From Pelagicoccus albus (GTDB taxonomy: Bacteria; Verrucomicrobiota; Verrucomicrobiia; Opitutales; Opitutaceae): DNA of 64,000 bases. Below the pieces are notes generated by a model. That model did not search any database. It was given only the letters and a program-made list of their open reading frames with translations, and was not told the origin of the DNA. The DNA lies in assembly GCF_014230145.1 (NCBI RefSeq), contig NZ_JACHVC010000012.1, positions 191,001 to 255,000 of the forward strand, written 5' to 3'. Positions 45,465 to 53,520 of the stretch are shown in pieces. The translations under genes and the position numbers were made by a program. The stretch's first letter is position 1. Each line of letters starts with the position of its first letter.

Positions 45465-46103
45465 ATGCAAAAACCAATTCTCCTCGGCATTATAGGCGGT
45501 AGCGGGTCGGGCAAAACCTGGCTTGCCCAGCACGTTCTTGAGTCCTTCGGACCGGAAAAAGCAACCCTGCTGGAGCAAGATTGGTACTACCGGGACCTCA
45601 GCCACCTGCCCGTCGAAATCGCCGCTCGCTCCGATTTCGATACACCAGACGCCCTAGAGCTGGATTTGCTGGAAAACCATTTGATCGAGCTTCTGGAAGG
45701 GAAAGGAGTCAAAGCTCCACAGTATGACTTCTCCCGTTTCTCGCGAAAAAAGGATACACTGAGTATAGAGCCCAGACCTCTCATCGTGGTGGAGGGGTTG
45801 TTCATCTTGCACCAGCCGACTCTTGCCCAACGCCTCGATCTCAGCGTATTTGTCGAAACCCCTTGCGATATGCGCTTGCTACGTCGGATCCGTCGAGATT
45901 TGTCCGAGAGGGGCTACGATCTCGATACGGTTCTAGACTTCTGGGAGCGAATTCAATACCCCGGATTTACAAAATACGTACGCCCCCAAGCTCAAAAAGC
46001 CTCTCTTATATGGGACTCTTTGCAAGATAGCTCTTTTGTCCCCGCATTTCTGGCCGATTTACAAAATCGAATAACCAGAAATGCAGCCAAATCCACATCT
46101 TGA
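45465..46103 (+). CDS. udk: Uridine kinase
   Basis: 212 residues, the expected size. The P-loop GGSGSGKT spans 11-18, YYRDLSHLP resembles the substrate lid region, FDTPDALELDLL is the uridine-binding segment, and IVVEGLFILH leads to the catalytic Asp/Glu strand. It phosphorylates uridine or cytidine to UMP/CMP in pyrimidine salvage. The last 23 bases overlap the start of the sugar-transferase gene, so the two are translated in a coupled way. This links nucleotide supply with UDP-sugar use. Confidence 0.9.
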   Translation: MQKPILLGIIGGSGSGKTWLAQHVLESFGPEKATLLEQDWYYRDLSHLPVEIAARSDFDTPDALELDLLENHLIELLEGKGVKAPQYDFSRFSRKKDTLSIEPRPLIVVEGLFILHQPTLAQRLDLSVFVETPCDMRLLRRIRRDLSERGYDLDTVLDFWERIQYPGFTKYVRPQAQKASLIWDSLQDSSFVPAFLADLQNRITRNAAKSTS

Positions 46104-46818
46104 AGACGAGGATATCGTCAAATACTGGTCAAAAGCCGGCACCCCCTTGGGCAAAGCCAGGCTCAAATTCCGCGTAAAGTTCAAACGAGCTCTTTGGGCA
46201 AGCGTCCTCGCTCTTTCACTTGGACTCAAGCGAGTGATCGACGTCATCATTTCCGCCTGCGCCCTGCTTGCCTTGTCCCCGGTCTATGCGGCAACCGCCC
46301 TACTGATAAAACTAGAGGACCGCGGACCTATCTTTTTCAAACAAGAGAGAGTCGGCTACCGAGGAAGCCGATTCTACATGTGGAAGTTTCGCTCCATGGT
46401 CATCAACGCTGACCAAATAAAGGACCAGCTGCTGGCCCAAAACGAACACGGAAGCGACACAGTGACATTCAAGATGAAGCACGACCCGCGGATCACCCGG
46501 ATCGGCCGCTTTATCCGTAAATACTCCGTAGACGAGCTTCCCCAGTTTTGGAATGTCTTTCGAGGCGACATGTCGATCGTCGGCCCCAGACCTTGCGTCC
46601 CCCGCGAGGTGGTCATGTACACTGTCGAAGATCGAGCGCGACTCCTGGCAAAACCAGGCCTTACCTGCTTCTGGCAAGTGGCTGGACGAGCAGACATCGA
46701 TTTTGCCGGTCAAGTTAGATTGGACGTGGAGTACATCCGCTCCGAGAGCGTTTGGCTCGATATAAAACTCCTATTCAAAACAGTCCCTGCCGTATTGCTC
46801 GGCAAAGGAGCCTATTAA
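46081..46818 (+). CDS. Polyprenyl-phosphate sugar-1-phosphate transferase (WbaP/RfbP type)
   Basis: 245 residues, the catalytic core size. A membrane hairpin spans about 52-76 (VIDVIISACALLALSPVYAA). IFFKQERVGYRGSRFYMWKF RSM follows (about 88-110). The signature SVDELPQFWNVFRGDMSIVG contains the Asp-Glu pair and is followed by PRP. It moves a sugar-1-phosphate from UDP-sugar to undecaprenyl phosphate, the priming step for exopolysaccharide or O-antigen. It is sandwiched between udk and an unusual nucleotidyltransferase-like gene. No polymerase or flippase is present in the window, so the assembly genes must lie elsewhere. Confidence 0.92.
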   Translation: MQPNPHLEDEDIVKYWSKAGTPLGKARLKFRVKFKRALWASVLALSLGLKRVIDVIISACALLALSPVYAATALLIKLEDRGPIFFKQERVGYRGSRFYMWKFRSMVINADQIKDQLLAQNEHGSDTVTFKMKHDPRITRIGRFIRKYSVDELPQFWNVFRGDMSIVGPRPCVPREVVMYTVEDRARLLAKPGLTCFWQVAGRADIDFAGQVRLDVEYIRSESVWLDIKLLFKTVPAVLLGKGAY

Positions 46819-46836
46819 TCCTTCCTCCCCCACACC

Positions 46837-48018
46837 ATGAAGAGAACCTGGCAACTGCTGCTACCTGACTGGAGCGAATACGACACCCTTTGGCAATCAG
46901 ACCGTCCATTTGCCCTTTGGCCAATTGGAAATCAGCCCCTCATCTCCTACTGGCTCGACCAAGCCGTAAGCGAAGAGATCGATCAGATAACAATCTACAC
47001 TGCGGATCGACCCAACGAAATACGAGATTACTTGCAAGACGGGGCTTTCTGGTCACGCCCCGTATCCGTCGTACCCATCAGAAACGACGAAGATGCTCCA
47101 TTTGAAGCCATCCCAGTAGTCGGTCTTCCCAATGCCAACAAGCTTCCTAAGCCGATCGAAGGAGAAGCCGGACTGATACAACAGTGGCTCCGCCTGAACA
47201 ATAAATGGCTTGATGATTTAGATGACCATTCACTGAAAATCGAGGTCAAGCACAGCTCGGGTGGATGGATCGGTCCTCACGTTAGCATTCACCCGAAAGC
47301 CAAACTAGTACCCCCCTTTTGGATACAAGGGAAATGCAAGATCGGATCGGAAGCCCAAGTAGGTCCGTACGCCTGCATCGGCCAAAATGCGATCATCGAC
47401 GAGAACGCCTCGGTGCAACATTCCATCGTCCTGCCCGGAACAATGGTTGGCAGCAATACCTCGCTAAACAATGTAACCGTGGATGGCGGTTTACTGCTCG
47501 ACGCCAAACGCGGATGTCGAGTAGCGATAACGGATTCGTTCATTTTGTCCGACATCAGCGAGCAGCTTACTAGTCCCGGATTCTTAGAAAGAATCGTAGC
47601 CTTGTTCTTATTCTGTCTCGTCACTCCGATGGCAGCATTGTCGCGAGTAGACTGGAGTGAACTGGAAGCCCACGATGGGCGCGGAGGCGCGATGCGTTTA
47701 AAAACGGGCAACCGAGGGCGACTTATCGTCCGTCGCTGGCATTGGCTTAAGCAAGTTGTGATCGGCCGCATGCGTCTAGTTGGCATCCTTCCACGTTCAC
47801 TCGACTGGTCCTCCGAAACGGCAGATTCGGATGTAGCGAGACGATTGGCCACGGTTCCTCCTGGAGTCATAGCGCTTTCGGATATGCACGACTGCCACAG
47901 CCCCCTCGACCCCACAGAGTGGATACATGCTTCCTACCAGGCTCTTTGCGATGACAAAAGCATAAGCAAACTCGTACGTTCAAGCCTTCTGAGGCTCGCA
48001 TTTAAACCGATCAGATGA
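46837..48018 (+). CDS. Nucleotidyltransferase-like/left-handed-helix protein with degenerate sugar-transferase tail
   Basis: 393 residues in three parts. Residues about 1-125 resemble a sugar-nucleotide transferase start (PFALWPIGNQPLISYWLDQA), but the usual LAGGxGTRL loop is absent. Residues about 145-245 are hexapeptide-repeat-like (IGPHVSIHPKAKLVPPFWIQ; IGSEAQVGPYACIGQNAII), as in GlmU/ManC-type left-handed beta-helices. Residues about 250-393 look like a reduced polyprenyl sugar transferase (FLERIVALFLFCLVTPMAAL membrane hairpin; GRMRLVGILPRSLDW; VPPGVIALSDM) without the DELPQ signature. It may regulate or assist the complete sugar transferase just upstream. It overlaps the next gene by four bases (ATGA). 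Confidence 0.65.
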   Translation: MKRTWQLLLPDWSEYDTLWQSDRPFALWPIGNQPLISYWLDQAVSEEIDQITIYTADRPNEIRDYLQDGAFWSRPVSVVPIRNDEDAPFEAIPVVGLPNANKLPKPIEGEAGLIQQWLRLNNKWLDDLDDHSLKIEVKHSSGGWIGPHVSIHPKAKLVPPFWIQGKCKIGSEAQVGPYACIGQNAIIDENASVQHSIVLPGTMVGSNTSLNNVTVDGGLLLDAKRGCRVAITDSFILSDISEQLTSPGFLERIVALFLFCLVTPMAALSRVDWSELEAHDGRGGAMRLKTGNRGRLIVRRWHWLKQVVIGRMRLVGILPRSLDWSSETADSDVARRLATVPPGVIALSDMHDCHSPLDPTEWIHASYQALCDDKSISKLVRSSLLRLAFKPIR

Positions 48019-49748
48019 GTCTCGGCGATATAGCCTATCAAGAAACCGGGAGCTGTACATTTCCCGCAAAGCTGGAAAACGTGGCGGAGGTATCCGCCTT
48101 GTTGAAGGCTTTTTGCCAACGCCATTGCATGGACGAAACGCTGTGGCCACAAATTGATTTGGCCTTTTGCGAAAGCCTGAACAACGCCGTTGAACACGGT
48201 TGCCAAGAGGACGCTTCTCTCTCTGTCAAAGCGAAATGGACCTGGGCAGATGAACAACTAATAGTGGAAGTCGAGGATCCCGGCCCTTACTTCGTGCATC
48301 AGGGGCAAGCGGATCTGCCAGAGGACCTGACAGCCGAATCCGGCAGAGGCTACTTTATTATCCAGTCGATCGCTGAATCCTTTAAGACCGAGGAAACCAA
48401 ATACGGACAAAAAGCGACTCTCGTTTTCGCGACCCACCCTTCCTCGGACATTCTCGTGAAAACCGAGGAAATGTACACCATGCTTCAAAGCCTGACGCAT
48501 GATCTCAATCTAGCTTATGCAGAGAGGGACATCGTGGCCGGCCTGGCGAATGATCTGGCAGTCTGTCCCGCTATCGAAACTTTCATCGAAAAGAGCGTCT
48601 CCAGACTACGGGGTCTCGTAAACATCAACCAAGCTAACGTCTGGACTCTCATGCCCGACGGTAACCTAGAGAACGCGTATCATGATGGCGGTGACGGTCT
48701 AGAGATCAGAGAAGCCCTGATCAACAAGGAGCAGGCCTGTGCTTGCATGACGGTCATTGCCTCCGAACGTGAATTACTAGTTGATAACTGCGACCACCTC
48801 GATCCTACGGATCCCATGTACGAAAAATCCGGATGCGCGGTCGCTTTACCAATTATCTACCAAAGGGATTGTCTCGGCACCATTGCTCTACACGCCCCAG
48901 AATCGAGTAAAACAGATCTTTTCGAGACCGCACTCCCTTTGGCTCGAGCGCTTGGCCAATTCCTCGGGCTCGCCTACACGAGCTCAAAAACATTTAGGCA
49001 GCTCGAAGAACAGGAACGTTCTCAAACCCAATTGGAAGTCGCATCCGAAATCCAACGCTCCCTTCTACCCTCCTCTTTCCCCAGCAACCAATACTGCAAA
49101 TCCACGGGCAAATGCGTGGCTGCGATGGCCGTAGGCGGCGATTACATAGACGCCATCGAAATTCGTGACGTGGGTTTGTTCATCGTCATCGGCGACGTAA
49201 TGGGCAAAGGCGTACCCGCCGCGTTACTCGCAACTATTTTCCGTACCGCGATTCGTTCACGCCTGAATCTCGCGGAGACGCCAGGTTGGCTTCTAACCAA
49301 AATCAACAAGCAATTTTGCGAAGAGCTTGGTCATCTGAACATGTTTATTACCGCTCAAGCGGCTTTCTTGTCGTATGAAAAAAAGGTACTGAAACTGGCG
49401 AGCGCAGGTCATTGCCCTGCCATTCTCTTAGATACCAATAGCAACGAGACTCAACTTCTAGAGGCGGAAGGGATGCCACTTGGTATAGACGCGGGCGACA
49501 TGTATGAAGAAAATCTCATCCAACTTTCGGATACGTCTCGCGTCATGTTTTTGACGGACGGTTTCTATGAAGCGGAAAATCCGCAAGGAGATATGCTAGG
49601 CTTGGATAGCTTGGTAGCCTCAATTCCTGAAATATGGGATGAGGGGATTGATCACGTCCCCCAAAAGGCTTTCGATCTCGTTAAAAGATTTGCCCAAGGA
49701 CGTTCCGCCACGGACGACCAGACAATGATGGCTCTCCAAATTTTATAG
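48015..49748 (+). CDS. RsbW-like kinase / GAF / RsbU-type PP2C phosphatase fusion
   Basis: 577 residues. The N-terminal 135 residues are an anti-sigma-factor-type ATPase (N box IDLAFCESLNNAVEHGCQ; VEVEDPGPYF; SGRGYFIIQSIAE). A GAF-like sensor domain covers about 165-310. The C-terminal domain from about 345 is a SpoIIE/RsbU phosphatase (ASEIQRSLLPSSFP; GGDYIDAIEI and IGDVMGKGVPAALLAT with metal-binding Asp; FLTDGFYEAENPQG; SATDDQTMMALQI). One chain thus has both the kinase and the phosphatase of a partner-switching circuit; the STAS protein at 45031 is its obvious substrate. The ATGA overlap with the preceding gene ties this circuit to polysaccharide-priming genes. Confidence 0.9.
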   Translation: MSLGDIAYQETGSCTFPAKLENVAEVSALLKAFCQRHCMDETLWPQIDLAFCESLNNAVEHGCQEDASLSVKAKWTWADEQLIVEVEDPGPYFVHQGQADLPEDLTAESGRGYFIIQSIAESFKTEETKYGQKATLVFATHPSSDILVKTEEMYTMLQSLTHDLNLAYAERDIVAGLANDLAVCPAIETFIEKSVSRLRGLVNINQANVWTLMPDGNLENAYHDGGDGLEIREALINKEQACACMTVIASERELLVDNCDHLDPTDPMYEKSGCAVALPIIYQRDCLGTIALHAPESSKTDLFETALPLARALGQFLGLAYTSSKTFRQLEEQERSQTQLEVASEIQRSLLPSSFPSNQYCKSTGKCVAAMAVGGDYIDAIEIRDVGLFIVIGDVMGKGVPAALLATIFRTAIRSRLNLAETPGWLLTKINKQFCEELGHLNMFITAQAAFLSYEKKVLKLASAGHCPAILLDTNSNETQLLEAEGMPLGIDAGDMYEENLIQLSDTSRVMFLTDGFYEAENPQGDMLGLDSLVASIPEIWDEGIDHVPQKAFDLVKRFAQGRSATDDQTMMALQIL

Positions 49749-49760
49749 AACGCGCGAAAT

Positions 49761-50396
49761 CTAGCGAACTTCCGATCGCATTCGGCTCATATCGATCATA
49801 AGACTGTCCTCTCGAATTTTGGTAGTATCCAAAGTTTGGAGCAGTACAGATAGAAACGCTTCGCCTTTCTCTTTGTCAAAATTCGCGTGCCCGCTAGGCA
49901 ACTGGATTAAGCCAGCAGGAATACGCCGTTTTTCCCTCTCCAGGCGATCCATCAAGCAATAAAAAACGTAGTTAGCCAAACCAGTACCGGCGCTGTGGGA
50001 AGCCATGGCTGGGAGCTTCGCGTCAGAAAATTTGATAGCGAGCTCTCGGTACGGTAGAGAAGTCCAATGGCCGGTGGCCCCAGAAGGAAGCACTTCCTTT
50101 CCCCTCGGACGTCTACCCTGCTTATCCTTGAGCGTGACGTCTGCTTCATTGATAGCCACCCGTTCGATCGCCAGAGAATCGCAGTCCTTCTCTGCCAAAC
50201 AGACAACAGCGTCCCATTGCTTCGCTAATCTCTGCTCGAGTGGGGCAAAACATCCGTCCCAGCTCTCAGGCAACTCAACCGTCTCGACTCGGTTTCCTGT
50301 TAATTCCAATTCTGCGAATAGCTGCAGGGCAGACGCAACAGTATCTTTCGACTCCGCATTGCCCTCCTTCACGATTCCGGCGATCAACAAATTCAT
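49761..50396 (-). CDS. Pyroglutamyl-peptidase (C15) homologue without catalytic Cys and His
   Basis: 211 residues, the length of family C15 enzymes, which remove N-terminal pyroglutamate. The fold markers are clear: IERVAIN (Glu78 retained), LPYRELA, and SHSAGTGLANYVFY, which matches the active-site motif AGTYxCN. In the last motif the nucleophilic Cys is Ala141. The catalytic His of the GFIHVP motif is Gln165 (AGLIQLP). The protein is therefore almost certainly not a cysteine peptidase; it may bind a pyroglutamyl or amide-like ligand. It is convergent with the PP2C gene with a 12-base gap, and co-oriented with yhbY. Confidence 0.75.
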   Translation of the reverse strand: MNLLIAGIVKEGNAESKDTVASALQLFAELELTGNRVETVELPESWDGCFAPLEQRLAKQWDAVVCLAEKDCDSLAIERVAINEADVTLKDKQGRRPRGKEVLPSGATGHWTSLPYRELAIKFSDAKLPAMASHSAGTGLANYVFYCLMDRLEREKRRIPAGLIQLPSGHANFDKEKGEAFLSVLLQTLDTTKIREDSLMIDMSRMRSEVR

Positions 50397-50464
50397 GACA
50401 TCAACAATGGAGGACTAGGATAAAACGTCAAAACGGACCGGCATTTTCCCAAATCGAATATCCC

Positions 50465-50752
50465 TCAAAATTCGTCAGAATCGACTTCGAGTTTGCGGTA
50501 AAAGCTACGCTTCTTGCCGACTCCCCCCACGCACTGGCTATCGGTCAATCTCTCAACTTCCGCCGTGAGGGCGTCCATTTCGTCACGATCCGCCTTAAAC
50601 GCGATTTTGATGAGTTCTTCTTTTTCGAAGGCTTTCTTGAGCTCCAAGACAACCGAATCCGCCAAACCCTTCTTTCCAACGTGCAGGGCTGGTTTGAGCC
50701 TTTGGGCGTATCCCCTTAGTTCCGATTTTTCCTTGCTGCTAAGCAAATTCAT
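50465..50752 (-). CDS. yhbY: YhbY-type CRM-domain RNA-binding protein
   Basis: 95 residues, a single CRM domain. The N-terminal signature LRGYAQRLKPALHVGKKGLA matches YhbY, a pre-50S ribosomal particle-associated protein. The GxxG loop appears as GGVGKKRSFYRKLEV, where the usual VGxIG is slightly altered. An acidic segment (AFKADRDEMDALTAEVERLT) lies in the middle. Role in ribosome assembly is by family. Confidence 0.9.
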   Translation of the reverse strand: MNLLSSKEKSELRGYAQRLKPALHVGKKGLADSVVLELKKAFEKEELIKIAFKADRDEMDALTAEVERLTDSQCVGGVGKKRSFYRKLEVDSDEF

Positions 50753-50783
50753 TCAGCTCTCTTGCGAGGGCGAAACCTATTTG

Positions 50784-51227
50784 TCAATCGAGAGATAGTC
50801 GGGAACGGGCACGGTTCAGACTATCCTGCAAACGATCGAGGGTCAGTGGTTTGGAGAGATAGTCATCCATACCAGAAGAAAGGCACTTCTCCTTATCTCC
50901 CTGCAAAGCGTGGGCCGTAACGGCGATTATGTACGCCTTCGCATTGTGGTCTCCCGCTTCACCAGATCTGATCTTCTGGGCAGCCTCGATACCATTCATG
51001 GGCGCCATTCTCACATCCATCAAAACGATGTCGAAAGGCTTGTCCTTTAGCAAAGACAAAGCATCTACCCCGTTGTTGGTCGTTTCCGCATCGTATCCAA
51101 GGTACTGGGACAACTTGGACGTGATTAGCAAATTGTTCGGATTGTCGTCTACGACGAGGAGTCGAACAGGCTTCTTCCCTGCATCCACTTTTGAATCGCT
51201 TTCTAAACTGAACCGCTGCTCATCCAT
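50784..51227 (-). CDS. Single-domain response regulator (CheY-like)
   Basis: 147 residues: a receiver domain after a 20-residue polar N-terminus. LLVVDDNPNNLLITSKLSQY gives the acidic pair, DIVLMDVRMAPMNGIEAAQK the phospho-Asp, and IIAVTAHAL and YLSKPLT the conserved Thr and Lys. There is no output domain. The NPNN pattern and close likeness to the C-terminal receivers of hybrid kinases suggest that it works as a relay or competitor for kinases such as those at 39919 and 62198. It sits 31 bases upstream of yhbY on the same strand. Confidence 0.92.
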   Translation of the reverse strand: MDEQRFSLESDSKVDAGKKPVRLLVVDDNPNNLLITSKLSQYLGYDAETTNNGVDALSLLKDKPFDIVLMDVRMAPMNGIEAAQKIRSGEAGDHNAKAYIIAVTAHALQGDKEKCLSSGMDDYLSKPLTLDRLQDSLNRARSRLSLD

Positions 51228-51364
51228 TTTGTGCGATCAACCTCCGCTGCTTAGTGGATTTTCGCAACACTTTCTCCCTCAATTCTCGAGAAGTTTCGAC
51301 GTAAACGTAGGAGGGAAACATCTCGCTTTTCTGGATAGGGGGCGAATCCACTAGGGCATCTATC

Positions 51365-51667
51365 TCATTTCCCGTCTTTCGTTTTAGGTAGCGGCGAAGG
51401 AGCTCCCCAAATTCGAATTAAGTATTCGGCAAGGTTTAGCATGCTAAGCTTCGATCCCCCCGATTCAACGACTCGCGAGAAATCCGGCTCATGCCTGGAT
51501 CTCTCTTCAAAATAGTCCCAAAGTTCGGAATTCAGCTGCAAAGCGGTTGCCTCGCGGCGGGTGTTGCTTTTCTCAATTTCAACGACTCGGCTAGTCCAAT
51601 ACCGTTTTTCCTCGGGAAGGGAATCGATGTAATCGTGCAACATCTGCTCGTAGCGATTCAGGCTCAT
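51365..51667 (-). CDS. Small hypothetical protein (100 aa)
   Basis: Family not recognised. The product is soluble, rich in charged residues, and probably helical (YEQMLHDYIDSLPEEKRYWT; LNSELWDYFEERSRHEPDF), with no signal peptide or membrane segment. It is separated by about 137 bases from the response regulator downstream and 85 bases from the secreted protein upstream, all on the minus strand. The antisense frame at 51491-51712 looks like a shadow of it. Codon use is like that of its neighbours. Confidence 0.6.
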   Translation of the reverse strand: MSLNRYEQMLHDYIDSLPEEKRYWTSRVVEIEKSNTRREATALQLNSELWDYFEERSRHEPDFSRVVESGGSKLSMLNLAEYLIRIWGAPSPLPKTKDGK

Positions 51668-51752
51668 AGAAGCTACCCGTGGCTAAGCAGTTCTGTACTG
51701 GCAAACGTTTAATAGCGAAGGTCGCCTATCCTTCGGATATCGAGTGACTTCG

Positions 51753-52664
51753 CTAGCGAATCTTCCGTTCGCTAATTCCGTTTACCGCCCTCATGTCTTG
51801 GATAAAGGTCCTCGTGAAGTTGAGCAACTGGCTAACGTCTTCGTCGGAGAGAAAGAGCCGCTTAAAGTCGATACGCAGTAGTTTCCCGCGTACCAAAGCG
51901 TAACTCATAGTCTCGATCATGGGCTGTCTGAGCTCTTCTCTCGGCGTTTGGAATACGAACTCAGAAATGGCAAAATAAGTGATAATGTCCTCTTCTTCGT
52001 TGGCCCGAAACCAGTATCCATTCAGGGATTCTTCAACACTCTCATCATTACCCTTCTTGAACGCCAAATAGTCTTCGAACTCCCAAAAGTCCTCACGCTC
52101 GACCCGCATCTTGCGGTCCTCGACCAACTGACTTTTGAGCGTGTCCTTAACCACTGCAAATCTCTCGGGCGTCATAGACGTAAAGGCATGTTCCTGCGGC
52201 ACCCATACGAGTCCAAAATTATTCACGTACTTGGAACGGGTCCCCCTCACGAAATCGCTGTTCATGATTGGCAGGGCCAAGTGCTCACCTGGTTTTCCAT
52301 TGGAAGCCTGCGAGTAGTAAAATTCGGTTCCAGCTTTGACAGCTTCCCAGCCGGGATAAGCTGGGACCCTGAGCTTGAGGGCTCCCGCGCGGATAGTCCA
52401 CTCGTCGTAATAGGGGATGCCGTGCCGGTAAATTGGGTCCGAGGTCCCGACTCGCGCTTTCCGGCGAACCTGAGATGTAGAGGCAGGGCTACGTTTATCG
52501 ACACCACGCTTCTCCGCGTCCTGAGCCACTCTCGCTAGCGCCGCTTCCGCCGCTCCGCTCATAGCCTCGTCCAGCTCCGTCGCATCCTGAGCCGAAATCT
52601 CCGATTCCGACAGGAGTGCTAAACACAAGCCGATGCCTAAAGTTAACCTAATGAACGCCTTCAT
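51753..52664 (-). CDS. Hypothetical secreted protein (303 aa)
   Basis: A clear signal peptide (about 4-25, FIRLTLGIGLCLALLSESEISA) starts at the ATG at 52664, with GGAAG upstream; the longer frame to 52727 adds residues before it. The mature part has a basic Ser/Arg stretch (about 58-70), then WTIRAGALKLRVPAYPGWEA. Later segments include WVPQEHAFTSMTPERFAVVK and NGYWFRANEEEDIITYFAIS, in a pattern I cannot assign to a family. The end is amphipathic (FKRLFLSDEDVSQLLNFTRT). Probably periplasmic. Confidence 0.7.
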   Translation of the reverse strand: MKAFIRLTLGIGLCLALLSESEISAQDATELDEAMSGAAEAALARVAQDAEKRGVDKRSPASTSQVRRKARVGTSDPIYRHGIPYYDEWTIRAGALKLRVPAYPGWEAVKAGTEFYYSQASNGKPGEHLALPIMNSDFVRGTRSKYVNNFGLVWVPQEHAFTSMTPERFAVVKDTLKSQLVEDRKMRVEREDFWEFEDYLAFKKGNDESVEESLNGYWFRANEEEDIITYFAISEFVFQTPREELRQPMIETMSYALVRGKLLRIDFKRLFLSDEDVSQLLNFTRTFIQDMRAVNGISERKIR

Positions 52665-53520
52665 TTCCACTTCCCTAAAATCATCAAAGATCGAGCGAAT
52701 TGACTTCCTTTGCCTGAAACATGTCAACGCGTCATCGAAGCTTCCAAGATTAAGCTACCGCGAAACTCAGAAGAAGTTCCCCTAACTGGATCAAGTTCAA
52801 CCGCTAAGCACGAGCGGATCGAATTTGTGCAGGATCGGATGACATAACAATCCCTTCAAACCTGTCAAAAATTGGTAATCTGGCTCCGAGGGGCAAAATT
52901 CATATTAGGGATATCACGCATTGAGCCGAATAAAGAACCACAAGTTAAAAAGCCCGCTCATCCTCCCCTGCTCACACACAATTTAGACTCTTAGTTGGTT
53001 GGTTAACTACAAAAGGCGCTCGGACGAAAGTCCGGGCGCCCTTTTTCATTTGGCACGCTAACGGCTCACAAAAAAGCGACCGAAAGGTATCAAAGCTAAT
53101 CCCAATCGCTAGCGAACCATCGCACTTTCAAGCCTCAGAGGCTTTACCCGACGCTAGTTGGAATATTTTCCAAAACAGAGGGAAAACCATAAAATTTCTG
53201 CTAATACAGAGAAGGTTATTGACCTAAGCTGTGTTAATAACATGGGGATATGTTAATAAGAACGAAGTGCACCGTCGTGCACTTAACTTATGGTCCTGAA
53301 AAACGGAATGAATCCTCAAGGGTTAAGTTCAAAGAGAACACGGATGGAAAACACTCCAGACGAGGCTGTCTTGTCCAGAAACACCGTGTACTCCAAACAA
53401 AGCGGGCCAATCGAAATCCGCGAGAGCCGGAAGACACCCAGCAGCCTACAAATCCTCTGATAGGAAGCGGGAAAACAAAGGCTCCGCATTTTGTAACATA
53501 GGAAGAGATAAAAAGCACAA
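52665..53520. other. Long divergent intergenic region with orphan terminator
   Basis: 856 bases without a convincing protein gene; the 83-codon frame at 53250-53501 shows no family features. It contains a strong plus-strand terminator (53015-53046) that follows no known plus-strand gene. TTGAGC-17-GTTAAA (52921-52949) upstream of it is a weak promoter-like pair. The right end supplies AGGAAGAG before the GTG start at 53521. I found no tRNA-like cloverleaf. Confidence 0.45.
53015..53046 (+). terminator. Orphan Rho-independent terminator
   Basis: Eleven-base arms GGCGCTCGGAC/GTCCGGGCGCC (one T-G wobble) with a GAAA tetraloop are followed by C and five T. The strand is set by the T-run. The nearest plus-strand gene upstream is the phosphatase gene ending at 49748, with opposite-strand genes in between, so it more probably ends a short unannotated RNA. 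Confidence 0.85.

Noticed and set aside
53250-53501. 83-codon frame before the signalling gene
   Set aside because: Basic, low-complexity translation without family features, overlapping a non-coding-looking leader region.
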